A stretch of 64,000 nucleotides of DNA from JAVJSD01 sp040219575 (GCA_040219575.1 JAVJSD010000012.1:62001-126000); one strand, 5' to 3'; counted from the first letter of the stretch, positions 1 to 10,900 are shown. Numbers and translations: made by a program. The notes: generated from the letters alone by a model not told the origin.

Positions 1-2
1 GT

Positions 3-926
3 CGTGGTTTTCTGGCGGGCGCCGCCGGTGCGGCTTTCGCCGTCGGGGCGATGCCCACCTTGAGCCGCCTGGCCTCGGCCGCACCCACGCGCGAAAGCGC
101 CGCCGAGACGGCCGTCGGCCGCCTGTACGACAGCCTCACCGACGCCCAGAAGAAGATGTTGGCCCTGCCGCTCACCGACGAGCGCCGCAACACCATCAAC
201 GCCAACTGGCACATCACCAAGGCCACCGTCGACAGCTTCACCGCCGATCAGCAGAAGATCATTCATGAAGTGGTGAAGGGCGCCACGTCGGAGGAAGGCT
301 ACGATCGGCTCATCAAGCAGATGGCGGACGACGACGGCGGCATTCACAACTACTCGATCGCCATCTTCGGCAATCCCCACGAAGGCGAGTTCGAATTCGA
401 ACTCACTGGCCGCCACCTGACGCTGCGGGCCGACGGCAACACGAAGAAGGCCGTCGCTCTGGGTGGACCGATCGTTTACGGCCACGGCGAATCGAACCCC
501 GACAAGAACCTGTTCCACTACCAGACGAAACAGGCCAACGTGGTGTTCGACATGCTGGAGGGCAAGCAGCGCGAAGTTGCGCTGATCGCCGACCCGCCGC
601 AGGAAGCCGCGGTGAAGTTCCGCAAGGAAGGCCGACCGATGCCGGGCATCGCCGCCGGTGAACTCTCCTCCGACCAGAAAGAGCAGTTCAAGAAGTCGCT
701 CGAGAGCGTGATGAAGATCTATCGCGCCGAGGATGTCGCCGAGGTGATGGAAGTCGTCGAGGCCGGCGGCGGACTCGACAAGCTGCACTTCTCGTTCTAT
801 CAAAAGGGCGATCTGAAGAACGACAAGGTGTGGGACATCTGGCGGATCGAAGGCCCCACGGTCGTCTGCCACTTCCGCGGCGCGCCCCACGTGCACGCCT
901 ACATCAACGTCGCCCGACGCGCTTAG
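3..926 (+). CDS. DUF3500 family Tat-exported protein, 5' end outside window
   Basis: The reading frame is open to the left edge, so the start is missing. The first visible residues, RGFLAGAAGAAFAVGA, look like the end of a twin-arginine signal (R-G-F-L followed by a hydrophobic Ala/Gly stretch), so the first ATG inside the window at 51 is probably internal. The mature part has the usual DUF3500 look: a helical start (LYDSLTDAQKKMLALPLTDE), a Trp-His pair (NWHI), a GGPIVYGHGES-type loop and a C-terminal FRGAPHVHAYINV strand. DUF3500 proteins have no established biochemical role; export to the periplasm or cell surface is inferred from the signal. A strong intrinsic terminator follows 27 bases after the stop, so the transcript ends here. 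Confidence 0.85.
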   Translation, partial: RGFLAGAAGAAFAVGAMPTLSRLASAAPTRESAAETAVGRLYDSLTDAQKKMLALPLTDERRNTINANWHITKATVDSFTADQQKIIHEVVKGATSEEGYDRLIKQMADDDGGIHNYSIAIFGNPHEGEFEFELTGRHLTLRADGNTKKAVALGGPIVYGHGESNPDKNLFHYQTKQANVVFDMLEGKQREVALIADPPQEAAVKFRKEGRPMPGIAAGELSSDQKEQFKKSLESVMKIYRAEDVAEVMEVVEAGGGLDKLHFSFYQKGDLKNDKVWDIWRIEGPTVVCHFRGAPHVHAYINVARRA

Positions 927-952
927 AAAGCGTCAGCGCAACGCCAAACATC

Positions 953-985
953 GCCCCGGACGCATGCTCACGTCCGGGGCTTTTT
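953..985 (+). terminator. Rho-independent terminator after the DUF3500 gene
   Basis: A perfect 10 bp stem (GCCCCGGACG at 953-962 with CGTCCGGGGC at 971-980) closes an 8-base loop and is followed by five T residues. It lies just after the stop at 926. This is one of the clearest terminators in the window. Confidence 0.93.
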
Positions 986-1205
986 CGTTTCCATGTCGTC
1001 GTTTTCTACCCAACGTGACGGCTGCAGACTTGTGTTCCGCGTACCAACTTCCGAGGTTCCGGTGTCGAGACCTCGGGGGAACTGTCCTACGACGGACAGA
1101 CTCTGGAGCTGTCGAACGGCCGAAGAATCATGGATCGGAAACTCTCGGAGTTCCAACTCGTAGCCAATGAGAATCGGTTCCCACAGGGCAGCGGATTCGA
1201 TCTCT

Positions 1206-1244
1206 TCCTTCTGCTCGACCCTTCTGCTCGACCCTTCTGCTCGA
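1206..1244. repeat. Three tandem copies of a 13 bp unit
   Basis: The unit CCCTTCTGCTCGA occurs three times head to tail (1206-1218 with one mismatch, 1219-1231, 1232-1244). It lies in the otherwise featureless 986-1350 interval ahead of the tctA-like gene, about 106 bases before its start. A function is not evident; slipped-strand variation is possible. Confidence 0.8.
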
Positions 1245-1350
1245 CGGCGTGCGCGACCAAGCCGAAACGTAAACCTGGCGCGTGACACAACCCCCGGCGG
1301 CGCTTATCATCGGACGGGTAATCCAAGCCCGCCGGCCGCTCCTCTCCGCC

Positions 1351-2853
1351 ATGCACGACGCTTACCTCGCGCTGATCCACCTGTTCGAGCCCTGGCCGCT
1401 GTTCTTGCTGGTGCTGGGCACGTCGCTGGGGGTGACCGTAGGCGCCGTGCCGGGGCTGACCGGGGCGATGCTGATCGCGCTCACGCTGCCGCTCACCTAC
1501 TCGATGCGCGACCCCAACGACGCCATGGTGCTGCTGGTGTCGATGTACGTGGGGTCGATCAGCGGCGGGCTGATCTCCGCCACGCTGCTGCGGATGCCCG
1601 GCACACCCGCCTCGATGATGACCACCCTCGACGGCTACCCCATGGCCCAGGCCGGCCGGCCCGGCCGGGCGCTGGGGCTGGGCATCAACTCGTCGTTCGT
1701 CGGCGGCATGGTCTCCTGGTTGTTCCTGTTGCTGCTGGCCAAGCCGATGTCGGAGGTCTCCATCCTGCTGGGGAAGATGGATTACTTCGCCCTGGTCGTG
1801 ATGTCGCTGGTGCTGATCGCCTCGGTCTCCGGCGGAAATCTGGCCCGCGGCATCCTGGCGGGTTTTCTGGGATTGCTCGCCGCGCTGCCGGGCACGTCGC
1901 CCGCCACCGGCGACGTGCGGCTCACGTTCGGCTTCTCTCAGCTCGACGCCGGCCTGCAACTGCTGCCGGTGCTGATCGGCCTGTTCGCCGTGGGGCAGAT
2001 CATCAACGACATTTTGAACATCAACCAGAAACCGAAGGCGCTCGCGTTCGCCAGCGGGGGCATCCTGCTCTCGCTCGACGACCTGTTGCGGCACGGCGTC
2101 AACCTGCTGCGATCCTCGCTGATCGGCACGTGGGTGGGCATCCTGCCGGGCATTGGGGCGAACGTCGGTTCGGCGCTGGCGTATACGGCGGCCAAGAACT
2201 TCTCGCGGCATCCGGAGGAGTTCGGCCACGGCAGCGAAGAGGGGGTGGTCGCCTCCGAGGCGGCCAACAACGCCACCGTCGGCGGGGCGCTCATCCCGCT
2301 GGTCTCGATGGGCATTCCCGGCAGCGTGATCGACGCCATCCTGCTCAGCGCGATGGTGCTGCAGGGGCTCACCCCCGGGCTGCAACTGTTCAAGGACAAC
2401 CCGGGCATCGTCTACACGATCATCTTCACCACCTTGCTCTCGAACATTTTCATGTTCGTGTTCATGCTGTCGACGGTGCGGATCTTGTCGCGATTGATGT
2501 ATATTCCGCGGGCCTACATGCTGCCGATCCTGCTGGTGTTATGCGTGATCGGCGCGTACACCTTCGCCAACCGCTGGTTCGACGTGTGGGTGATGCTGGG
2601 CTTCGGCCTGCTGGGCTTCACGCTCGACCGGCTGAAGATTCCGCTGGCGCCGTTCGTGATCGGCTTCGTGCTGGCCGGCATCGCCGAGGAGAATCTCGGC
2701 GCGGGGCTGATGCTTTCCGGCGGAAGTTATTGGCCGCTGTTCGACCCGCGGCGGCCCGCGGTCTACTTCCTGGCGCTGTCGGTCGTAATGCTCTGCTGGC
2801 CCCTCTACCGCGCCTGGCGCCGCACGCAGGCGGAGAAGGAAACCGAGCCGTAG
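1351..2853 (+). CDS. tctA: TctA-family tripartite tricarboxylate transporter large permease
   Basis: This predicted inner-membrane permease of 500 residues has about a dozen hydrophobic segments and matches TctA, the large membrane subunit of tripartite tricarboxylate transporters. Family marks are VGAVPGLTGAML near residue 30 and GILPGIGANVGSALAY near residue 260, followed by the SEEGVVASEAANNA loop and GIPGS. The ATG at 1351 (MHDAYLALIHLFEPW) is chosen because it gives the normal TctA start and length; an in-frame ATG at 1282 would add 23 residues without membrane character. The small subunit TctB and the binding protein TctC are absent from the window, so this is an orphan TctA; partners may be elsewhere or it may work differently. 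The substrate cannot be read from sequence. Confidence 0.9.
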   Translation: MHDAYLALIHLFEPWPLFLLVLGTSLGVTVGAVPGLTGAMLIALTLPLTYSMRDPNDAMVLLVSMYVGSISGGLISATLLRMPGTPASMMTTLDGYPMAQAGRPGRALGLGINSSFVGGMVSWLFLLLLAKPMSEVSILLGKMDYFALVVMSLVLIASVSGGNLARGILAGFLGLLAALPGTSPATGDVRLTFGFSQLDAGLQLLPVLIGLFAVGQIINDILNINQKPKALAFASGGILLSLDDLLRHGVNLLRSSLIGTWVGILPGIGANVGSALAYTAAKNFSRHPEEFGHGSEEGVVASEAANNATVGGALIPLVSMGIPGSVIDAILLSAMVLQGLTPGLQLFKDNPGIVYTIIFTTLLSNIFMFVFMLSTVRILSRLMYIPRAYMLPILLVLCVIGAYTFANRWFDVWVMLGFGLLGFTLDRLKIPLAPFVIGFVLAGIAEENLGAGLMLSGGSYWPLFDPRRPAVYFLALSVVMLCWPLYRAWRRTQAEKETEP

Positions 2854-2895
2854 GTCGGAACAATCAAAGGGCGCGGCGGCAGGAGCCCGAAGCGG

Positions 2896-2925
2896 CCCCC
2901 ACCCAAGCCGACGGCTTCGTCGTCG
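2896..2925. repeat. Dispersed AAGCCGACGGC palindromic repeat, copy 1
   Basis: CCCAAGCCGACGGCTTCGTC is one member of a small family also seen at 8200-8226 and 8241-8268. The core CCGACGGC...GCCGTCG can form a hairpin. It sits between the tctA stop and the convergent end of the ABC-F gene. Confidence 0.6.
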
Positions 2926-3022
2926 ATGAGGCGGCTCAAGACATTTGGGGCGAATGCGTGAGAGTCCTTCGATGGAGAACTGCCGGCACGCCCTGCGTTT
3001 GTTTCGGCCTGCAAGATGCGAC

Positions 3023-4867
<1,845 letters not shown>

Positions 4868-4890
4868 GGGGAGACTGCTGGGCGGCTACA

Positions 4891-4984
4891 CGTACGACAG
4901 ACGTCCTCGTCCGTCGAATTTGCGTCGTTCATCAAGAGCGTCCCTTCTCGAGTTGTTTCAACGGACAAGGGCGTCCGTCGTACG
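4891..4984. repeat. Inverted repeat, 24 bp arms, between glnE and uup
   Basis: Arms 4891-4914 (CGTACGACAGACGTCCTCGT...) and 4961-4984 are inverted copies matching at 21 of 24 positions around a 46-base spacer. Each arm contains the GTACGACGGAC word, which also appears at about 23188-23199 after the cytochrome gene and in similar form near 1085. This looks like a dispersed palindromic repeat rather than a terminator, because no T run follows on the minus strand. Confidence 0.65.
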
Positions 4985-4988
4985 GAGG

Positions 4989-7900
4989 TCACCGCGCCGC
5001 GTTATCGAAGATGCGATCAAAACGCACGCGGTTCTCGCTGGTGCTGCGCTCCGCGGCGGCCAGCAACTGCTCGGTCGAATCAAATTCCAACAGGAACGCC
5101 AAACGGGCGAGTTCGGCCGGATCGTCGGGCAGGTCGTGCCGGGCCGTGGTGTTCATCAGCCGCAGCCGGGCCTCGACATTCCGCAGGAAGCGATACGACT
5201 TGGTGAAGTACGCGAAATCGTCGTCGCTCAGATGGCCCGCCGTGTGCAAGGCGTCGAGCGCGTCGAGCGTACCGGGAACCAGCACCTCGGGCGCGTCGAC
5301 CGCGTGCTTGAGCTGGAGCATCTGCACGGCGAATTCGATATCGACCGTGCCGCCCCGGCCGCGTTTGAGGTTCCGCGGCGTCGCGGTGTCTTCCAGGCGA
5401 TGCCGCATGTGGCGAATCTCGTCGGCGAAGGACGGCCGCCACGGCACGCCGGTGATGATCTCCCGCACCACGTGCATGGTTTGCTCGCAGGCCTCCGGCG
5501 GACCGAGCACCACGCGGGCCTTGCACAGCGCCTGCCGTTCCCACAACTGCCCCTGGCCCTCGTCGAAGTAGCGCTTCAATTCGTCGAGCGAAACGGCCAG
5601 CGAGCCGCTCTTGCCGGTGGGCCGCAATCGCGGATCGAGTTCGTACAGCCGACCGTAGGGGCCCATCCCGGTCACGACCTTGATGATCCGCTGGGCCAAC
5701 TGGCTGAAGAAGTGCTGATTGGTGGTCGCCTTCTCGGGCCGGCGGTGCAGTGTTTCGCCGTCCGACTCGAACAGGAATACCACGTCGAGGTCGCTGTGGT
5801 AGTTCGGTTCGCGGCCGCCGAGCTTGCCCAGCGCCAGGATGATCATCGAGCACGGCTCTCCGTCGCGCGGTCCGCCCTTGATGATCGGCTCGCCGAATCG
5901 TTCAATCAGCTTGGAGTACTCGCGGAGCGTGATCTTCTTGAGGCAGACCTCCGCCACGTCCGACAGCGCGCGATGCGTGTTGCGCACGTCTTCCTTGGCC
6001 AGGATGTCGCGCACGCCGACGCGCAGATGCAGCGAGTTCTTGAAACTGTGCAGAATCGGATCGATGTCCTCCGCGCCGCGGCACAACTCCGTCAGCGTTT
6101 CGTCCATCCACTGCAGCGACGGCAGCTTGTCCAGCACCAGCGAGTCCATCAACTCGTCGATCATGCCCGGGTTGCTGGTCAGAATGCCCGACAGGTAGGT
6201 GCTCGTCGAACAGAGGTAGATATACAGTTTGAGCGTGGGCGGGCTGAAACTGAACAGCTCCCACAGTACGCCCTTACCGCCCAGCGATTCGCTGACTTTG
6301 GCCAGGTTCACCAGCGTGAAGTCGGGATCGGGCGTGGCGGCGATGCCCTGCAGCAAGTGCGGCGCGATGGAAGCCAGAAAGTGGCGGCAGCGGCGCGTCG
6401 AGAGAAAGGGAATCTTCTCGGTCGCCAGCGCCATCAGGTTCTGGTAGGCGGCCGGCACGTCCTGGAAGCGATACGGCGCGAGCACTTCGTGGATCGTTTC
6501 GGGCGAGGGGTCGGGGTCGAGCACCAGGTCGACCTCGGGCTCGGTCTCGTCCTGCTCGCCGAAGGCGTCGTGCAGCAGGTGGTCGAGAATTTTGCGGTTC
6601 AGTTCGCGCTTGCTGTTGTGGTCGGCCTTGAACGCCTCCAGCGCCGTCTTGCCGTTCGACGACGGGTAGCCCATACGGATGGCCAGCTTGCGCAGCTCGA
6701 CGTCGTCGTCGGGCAAGGTATGCGTCTGCAGATCGAACATCATCTGCAGGCGGTGCTCCAGCTTCCGAAGGAAGGTGTAGGTCTGCTCCAGAATCGTGCG
6801 CTCCTGCAGCGTCAGGCAGCCGGCGTCCTCGAGCTGGGTGATCGCTTCGAGCGTGTTGCCGGTGCGGGCGTCTTTCAGGTCGCCGCCGTTGAGCAGTTGC
6901 AGGAACTGGATCACGAATTCGACGTCGCGAATGCCGCCCCGGCCGGTTTTCACGTTCAGCACGTCGCCCCCTTCGCGGCGCGCTCGCTGTTCGATCCTCC
7001 GCTTGAGCGCCTTGATGCCGGTGATGTCGGCCCGGCTGAGGTAGCGGCGATAGATCCAGGGCTGGAGTTCGTCGAGGAAGTGCCGGCCGAGCTGGAGGTC
7101 GCCCGCGACGGGGCGGGCCTTGACGAACGCCTGCCGCTCCCAGGTGCGGCCCATCACGTCGTAGTAGTGCAGCGCCGATTCGAGCGAGATGACCGCCTGC
7201 CCCTGGGCGCCCTCGGGCCGCAGTCGCAGATCGACGCGATAGCAGATGCCCAGGCCGGTCGGTTCGGTGAGCAGTTTGACGAACAGCCGCGTGACCCGTT
7301 CGAAGAACTCGGCGTTGCCGATCGATCGATCACCGTCGGTCTTGCCGTCGGCGTCGTACAGCATCATCAGGTCGATGTCGCTGGAGTAGTTGAGTTCGAC
7401 GCCGCCGAGTTTGCCCAGGGCCAGGGTCACGAATCGCGCCGGCTGGCCGTCGGCGCGGCGTGGGACGCCGCGTTTCTCTTCGATCGTGCGGCGGGCGAAC
7501 TGCAGCGCCGCCTCGCAGATGGCGTCGGAAAGATACGAAATCTGCCGCGAAACCACCGCGATGCCGTGGTTGCGAATAATGTCGCCGTAGGCGATCCGCA
7601 ACGTCTCACGATGTTTGTAACGCCGCAGCGACGCCATTACCGCCCGTTCGTCCTTGAGGGCGGAGATTTCGCTGCACAGTTCGGCCACCAGCACGTCGCG
7701 GGTGACGGGCTGCCCTTCGGTGATCCGCAGCAGGTCGTAACTCTCCGGATCGCGGACCAGCAGGTCGCTCATGTGCTGGCTGGTGGAGAAAATCTGCAGC
7801 AGAATCGGCAAGGCCTCGCTGTCGCGCTCCATCAGCGAGATCAGCGACAAAGGGCTGCGGGCCACGGCCACGAACCGCTCGAGGTTGTTGAGCGCCATGT

Positions 7901-8096
7901 CGGGGTCGCTGGTCTGCCCCAGATGCCGCTCGAGCTGCCGGAACAGGACGGCCATCAGGTCGATCGTCACGCCCCCCTTGGCGATTCGCTGCAGGTTGCC
8001 CAGTGCTCGCGGCGCATCGACGACGTTCAACGAGCGCAGCCACGCCTCCGCCTCTTCCGGATGGTCGAGGAATCTGACGACTTGCGGGATATCCAT
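4989..8096 (-). CDS. glnE: Bifunctional glutamine synthetase adenylyltransferase/adenylyl-removing enzyme GlnE
   Basis: GlnE attaches and removes AMP on glutamine synthetase and so sets its activity to the nitrogen state. The 1035-residue protein has the two-fold layout of the family: two nucleotidyltransferase cores, one with LGKLGGVELNYSSDIDLMML (about residue 225) and one with LGKLGGREPNYHSDLDVVFL (about residue 740), each followed by a helical domain. The metal-binding D-x-D pairs (DID and DLD) are present in both, so both activities are plausible. The length is slightly above the common 950. No glnA or glnB gene is nearby. The start at ATG 8096 has only a weak ribosome site. A long frame on the opposite strand (4683-8159) is a shadow of this gene. 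Confidence 0.95.
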   Translation of the reverse strand: MDIPQVVRFLDHPEEAEAWLRSLNVVDAPRALGNLQRIAKGGVTIDLMAVLFRQLERHLGQTSDPDMALNNLERFVAVARSPLSLISLMERDSEALPILLQIFSTSQHMSDLLVRDPESYDLLRITEGQPVTRDVLVAELCSEISALKDERAVMASLRRYKHRETLRIAYGDIIRNHGIAVVSRQISYLSDAICEAALQFARRTIEEKRGVPRRADGQPARFVTLALGKLGGVELNYSSDIDLMMLYDADGKTDGDRSIGNAEFFERVTRLFVKLLTEPTGLGICYRVDLRLRPEGAQGQAVISLESALHYYDVMGRTWERQAFVKARPVAGDLQLGRHFLDELQPWIYRRYLSRADITGIKALKRRIEQRARREGGDVLNVKTGRGGIRDVEFVIQFLQLLNGGDLKDARTGNTLEAITQLEDAGCLTLQERTILEQTYTFLRKLEHRLQMMFDLQTHTLPDDDVELRKLAIRMGYPSSNGKTALEAFKADHNSKRELNRKILDHLLHDAFGEQDETEPEVDLVLDPDPSPETIHEVLAPYRFQDVPAAYQNLMALATEKIPFLSTRRCRHFLASIAPHLLQGIAATPDPDFTLVNLAKVSESLGGKGVLWELFSFSPPTLKLYIYLCSTSTYLSGILTSNPGMIDELMDSLVLDKLPSLQWMDETLTELCRGAEDIDPILHSFKNSLHLRVGVRDILAKEDVRNTHRALSDVAEVCLKKITLREYSKLIERFGEPIIKGGPRDGEPCSMIILALGKLGGREPNYHSDLDVVFLFESDGETLHRRPEKATTNQHFFSQLAQRIIKVVTGMGPYGRLYELDPRLRPTGKSGSLAVSLDELKRYFDEGQGQLWERQALCKARVVLGPPEACEQTMHVVREIITGVPWRPSFADEIRHMRHRLEDTATPRNLKRGRGGTVDIEFAVQMLQLKHAVDAPEVLVPGTLDALDALHTAGHLSDDDFAYFTKSYRFLRNVEARLRLMNTTARHDLPDDPAELARLAFLLEFDSTEQLLAAAERSTSENRVRFDRIFDNAAR

Positions 8097-8199
8097 GGAC
8101 GAACGTTCTGCCGGCGTGTACAGCGGAGCAGGGAATGGAGGGAGCGGAGTTCATCATAAATCGCCGCCCCGCGACGCGACAGCCCGGGGAATGCCCCCG

Positions 8200-8268
8200 C
8201 CCCCAAGCCGACGGCTACGCCGTCGCCGCACCCAACGCACGCCCCCAAGCCGACGGCTATGCCGTCGT
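8200..8268. repeat. Two direct copies of the AAGCCGACGGC palindromic repeat
   Basis: CCCCCAAGCCGACGGCTACG (from 8200) and the same word with one change (from 8241) repeat 41 bases apart; each contains a hairpin core CCGACGGC/GCCGTCGG. A third degenerate core, CGACGGCGAGGCCGTCGG at 8282-8299, lies inside the last codons of the SecD-like gene. Confidence 0.8.
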
Positions 8269-8278
8269 CGGCAGCAGC

Positions 8279-9811
8279 TCACGACGGCGAGGCCGTCGGT
8301 TTCGAGACGGTGGGGACGCCGTCACCCGTGGAGAGAATGCCAAACAGCTCCAGCAAAGCGGCGGCCAGCGTGAAACGGGCAAAGAGGCCGGCCAAACCGC
8401 CGACCAGCATCACGCCCCCTCCATGCCGCATGTCCAGATCGCCGAAGATCAGCATCGCCGCGCCCACGCCGACCACCAGGAGGTAGGCGGAGAGGGTCGC
8501 CCACCGCGTGCCGCGACAGCCGCCTCGAATCGCCTCGGCCAGCGACTGCCCGTCTCGCTTTCGCGCGCGAATCCGCGCAGGCGTGATCAACAAACAACCC
8601 AAGGGGAACAGGACGGCCAAAGCCGCGGCGCGGCAGGCGACGCCGCTGAGCGGCGCGTCGAATATCGCCGCCAGTCCGAGCATCACCACGACCTGCATCA
8701 GCGAGCCGGCGGTGATTGCGAGCCCGGCAGGGCGGTTCAACACCGTCATCGCCGCGGCGATCAACAACCACACGACCACGATCACGGCCAAGTGGACCAG
8801 AATCTCACGCATCGTCCCCGCATCGGCCGCCGTCTGGCGCCGCTGGACGAGACTCACGCTAGCGCCGAAGCTGCCCAACGACAGCATCGTCACCATGTCC
8901 TCGACTTCCTGCCGCGTGAAGTTGCCCGTGATCCTTCCCCGAGTGGTGATGATGGACTGAATGTTGGGCGCCGTCGCCACCACGCCGTCGACCACGACGG
9001 CCAGTCGACGAGCCCCGTCCTGGGACGGCAGATTCTGTGACGAGAGTTGCGCCATTCGCTCCGCTCCTTCGCTCGTTGTTGTAAAGTTCACCGTCGGCCG
9101 CATCGCTTCGTCGACGTCGGACACAACACCCGCGATATCTCGGCCGGTCACGTCGTTCGGGCTGTGAAGCAAAAGGACATAGCGCTCGCCTTCGTGAGTG
9201 CGAAGGAACGCCCGGGGCTCGTGTCTCGGATCGCCTTCGAGGTCGAAGACTCCTTCTTTGTACGGCGCCCAGGAGGCGGCGACGACGCCGAGTTCCTCGA
9301 CGATGATCGGCTTCTCCGGATCGATGGGACCGTCGTCGAGTCCGCTGCGCTCAAGCAGGAAATCGTCGACGCCCGGCAGCGCCACGATCCGCAAGGCGAG
9401 CACTTCGCCCGAGGCGCCTTGCACCGCGCCTTCGATATCGCGCAGGCGCGACTCGGCCGACTTGGGAACCTTCACCACAAACCGGTTCCCGCCCGTCGCT
9501 TCACTCCGCACGCCGTCGCCGAACGTCCAGGTCAGATAACTCGCCTCCTCGGCGACCGCCGTCATGTCGATCTTTTGCCCGGGCCACAGCGGCTCGACTT
9601 GATACTCGAGCACGGTGCCGCCGGTCAGCGGGAACGTCGGCTTGAGCGGCGGCCAGTGAATCAACAGCAGGCCGGCGGCCAAACAGGTAAGCGGCCCGGC
9701 CAGCGCCAACCGCACCGCCACCGACCACGAACGCAGCCGCGCTCCCAGCACCACGGCCACCGTCACCCACGCCGCCGCGGCGACAAGCATCAGCAGATTG
9801 ATCACGATCAC
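8279..9811 (-). CDS. Divergent SecD-like membrane protein
   Basis: The 510-residue protein has two N-terminal membrane helices (about residues 1-23 and 31-52), a large exported domain (55-330) and about five C-terminal helices (337-500). Residues 240-310 match the SecD head region: VNFTTTSEGAERMAQLS, LAVVVDGVVATAPNIQSI, GRITGNFTRQEVEDM. The membrane part aligns in outline with SecD TM2-TM6. However, the segment expected to carry the conserved GMAVDANVLIFER-type motif reads LAVLFPLGCLLITPARIR, so the proton-path Asp appears to be missing. SecF is not fused or adjacent. I infer a non-translocating or specialised SecD paralog. The GTG at 9811 is chosen over an ATG at 9913 because it has GGAAGGCGG upstream and starts at the first helix. 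Its stop lies in a dispersed repeat. Confidence 0.75.
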   Translation of the reverse strand: MIVINLLMLVAAAAWVTVAVVLGARLRSWSVAVRLALAGPLTCLAAGLLLIHWPPLKPTFPLTGGTVLEYQVEPLWPGQKIDMTAVAEEASYLTWTFGDGVRSEATGGNRFVVKVPKSAESRLRDIEGAVQGASGEVLALRIVALPGVDDFLLERSGLDDGPIDPEKPIIVEELGVVAASWAPYKEGVFDLEGDPRHEPRAFLRTHEGERYVLLLHSPNDVTGRDIAGVVSDVDEAMRPTVNFTTTSEGAERMAQLSSQNLPSQDGARRLAVVVDGVVATAPNIQSIITTRGRITGNFTRQEVEDMVTMLSLGSFGASVSLVQRRQTAADAGTMREILVHLAVIVVVWLLIAAAMTVLNRPAGLAITAGSLMQVVVMLGLAAIFDAPLSGVACRAAALAVLFPLGCLLITPARIRARKRDGQSLAEAIRGGCRGTRWATLSAYLLVVGVGAAMLIFGDLDMRHGGGVMLVGGLAGLFARFTLAAALLELFGILSTGDGVPTVSKPTASPS

Positions 9812-9842
9812 TTTCCCACCGCCTTCCGGAAGCCGCGCTGCT

Positions 9843-9872
9843 TTGTCGCTTTCGCGGCAGAACGAGTATACT
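9843..9872 (+). promoter_or_regulatory. Candidate sigma-70 type promoter for the PIG-L gene
   Basis: TTGTCG at 9843-9848, an 18-base spacer, and TATACT at 9867-9872 followed by GG. The gene start is 140 bases downstream. The same -35, spacing and -10 occur ahead of the HEAT protein gene at 39016-39045. It overlaps the upstream leader of the divergent SecD-like gene. Confidence 0.5.
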
Positions 9873-10011
9873 GGGTGCGGCCGTGTCGGTGGGCAAGTGC
9901 GATCGCGGCACAACGCAATGTGAGACAGTCAAACGACTCACCCACCACGACGACAAGTCGTCGGCTTGGAGCAACGTCGCCCATCCCTCCACTCACCACT
10001 CACCTCTCACC

Positions 10012-10785
10012 ATGACACAAACGGCCATCGCCATCGCCGCCCATCCCGACGACATCGAGTTCTTCATGGCGGGCACCCTGCTGCGGCTGAAGCAGGTCGG
10101 TTGGGAGATTCACTACATGAATATCGCCAACGGCTGTTGCGGCACGTCGCAGCACGACGCCGAAACGATCGCCCGCATGCGGCGCGAGGAGGCGATCCAC
10201 GCGGCGGACCGGTTGGGGGCGGAGTTTCACGAGAGTATTTGCAACGACCTGGAGATCTTCTACGACAAGCCGACGCTGGCCAAAGTGGCGGCCGTCATCC
10301 GCGTGGTGGCGCCGCGGATCGTGCTCACGCACTCGCCGTCGGACTACATGGAGGACCACATGAACGCTTGCCGCCTGGCGCTCACGGCGGCCTTCGCCCG
10401 CGGCATGCCCAATTTCCCCACCGAACCGCCCCGCGAGCCGGTCGGCGGCAAGGTGACGATCTACCACGCGCAGCCCTATTCGAACACCGATCCGCTCCGT
10501 CGGCCCGTCACGCCCGATCTGTTCGTCGATGTCAGCGATCTGATCGAGCAGAAGATCGCGGCCCTGGCCGAGCACAAGAGCCAGAAGCAATGGCTCGACG
10601 AAAGCCAGGGACACGACTCGTACCTGGAGACGCTCCGCGGCCTCGACGCCGAAGTCGGCCGCATGTCGGGAAACTTCCAATACGCCGAAGGCTGGCGAAG
10701 GCACCTGCACCTCGGCTACTGCGACCCGGACGACGACCCGCTGCGCGAAGCGCTCGACCAGTGGGTCCGCGTGTCCGAAACGTAG
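10012..10785 (+). CDS. PIG-L (LmbE-like) family deacetylase
   Basis: The 257-residue protein belongs to the zinc-dependent PIG-L/LmbE family, which removes N-acetyl groups from amino sugars (examples are MshB, BshB and GlcNAc-PI deacetylase). The metal motif AHPDD is at residues 10-14, with H11 and D14 as ligands, and a third ligand is likely H116 in DYMEDHMNAC. The conserved REEAIHAADRLG helix follows at about 58-69. No signal peptide is seen, so the enzyme is probably cytoplasmic. The ATG at 10012 begins directly before the first strand; the longer frame from 9883 is rejected because its extra residues resemble nothing. The substrate is unknown. It has its own candidate promoter and is followed by two repeat elements. 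Confidence 0.9.
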   Translation: MTQTAIAIAAHPDDIEFFMAGTLLRLKQVGWEIHYMNIANGCCGTSQHDAETIARMRREEAIHAADRLGAEFHESICNDLEIFYDKPTLAKVAAVIRVVAPRIVLTHSPSDYMEDHMNACRLALTAAFARGMPNFPTEPPREPVGGKVTIYHAQPYSNTDPLRRPVTPDLFVDVSDLIEQKIAALAEHKSQKQWLDESQGHDSYLETLRGLDAEVGRMSGNFQYAEGWRRHLHLGYCDPDDDPLREALDQWVRVSET

Positions 10786-10817
10786 GGCCGGCATCTTGCC
10801 TGCCCAAACCCCAACAT

Positions 10818-10900
10818 CGTTTAACGGCAAGCCGCAGGCGTCGGCGGATCGTTGCAGCAACGTCTCCAGCTGGCACAGGGTCCTGCGCACGCCGTCGCCT
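10818..10900. repeat. GTTTAACGGCAAGCCGCAG repeat element, copy 1 (right end degenerate)
   Basis: The left end CGTTTAACGGCAAGCCGCAG and a GGCGTCGGCGGATCGTTGCAG body are present. The right end stops after GCCGTCGCCT and diverges, so this copy lacks the matching inverted end. It lies 32 bases after the PIG-L stop. Confidence 0.85.
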
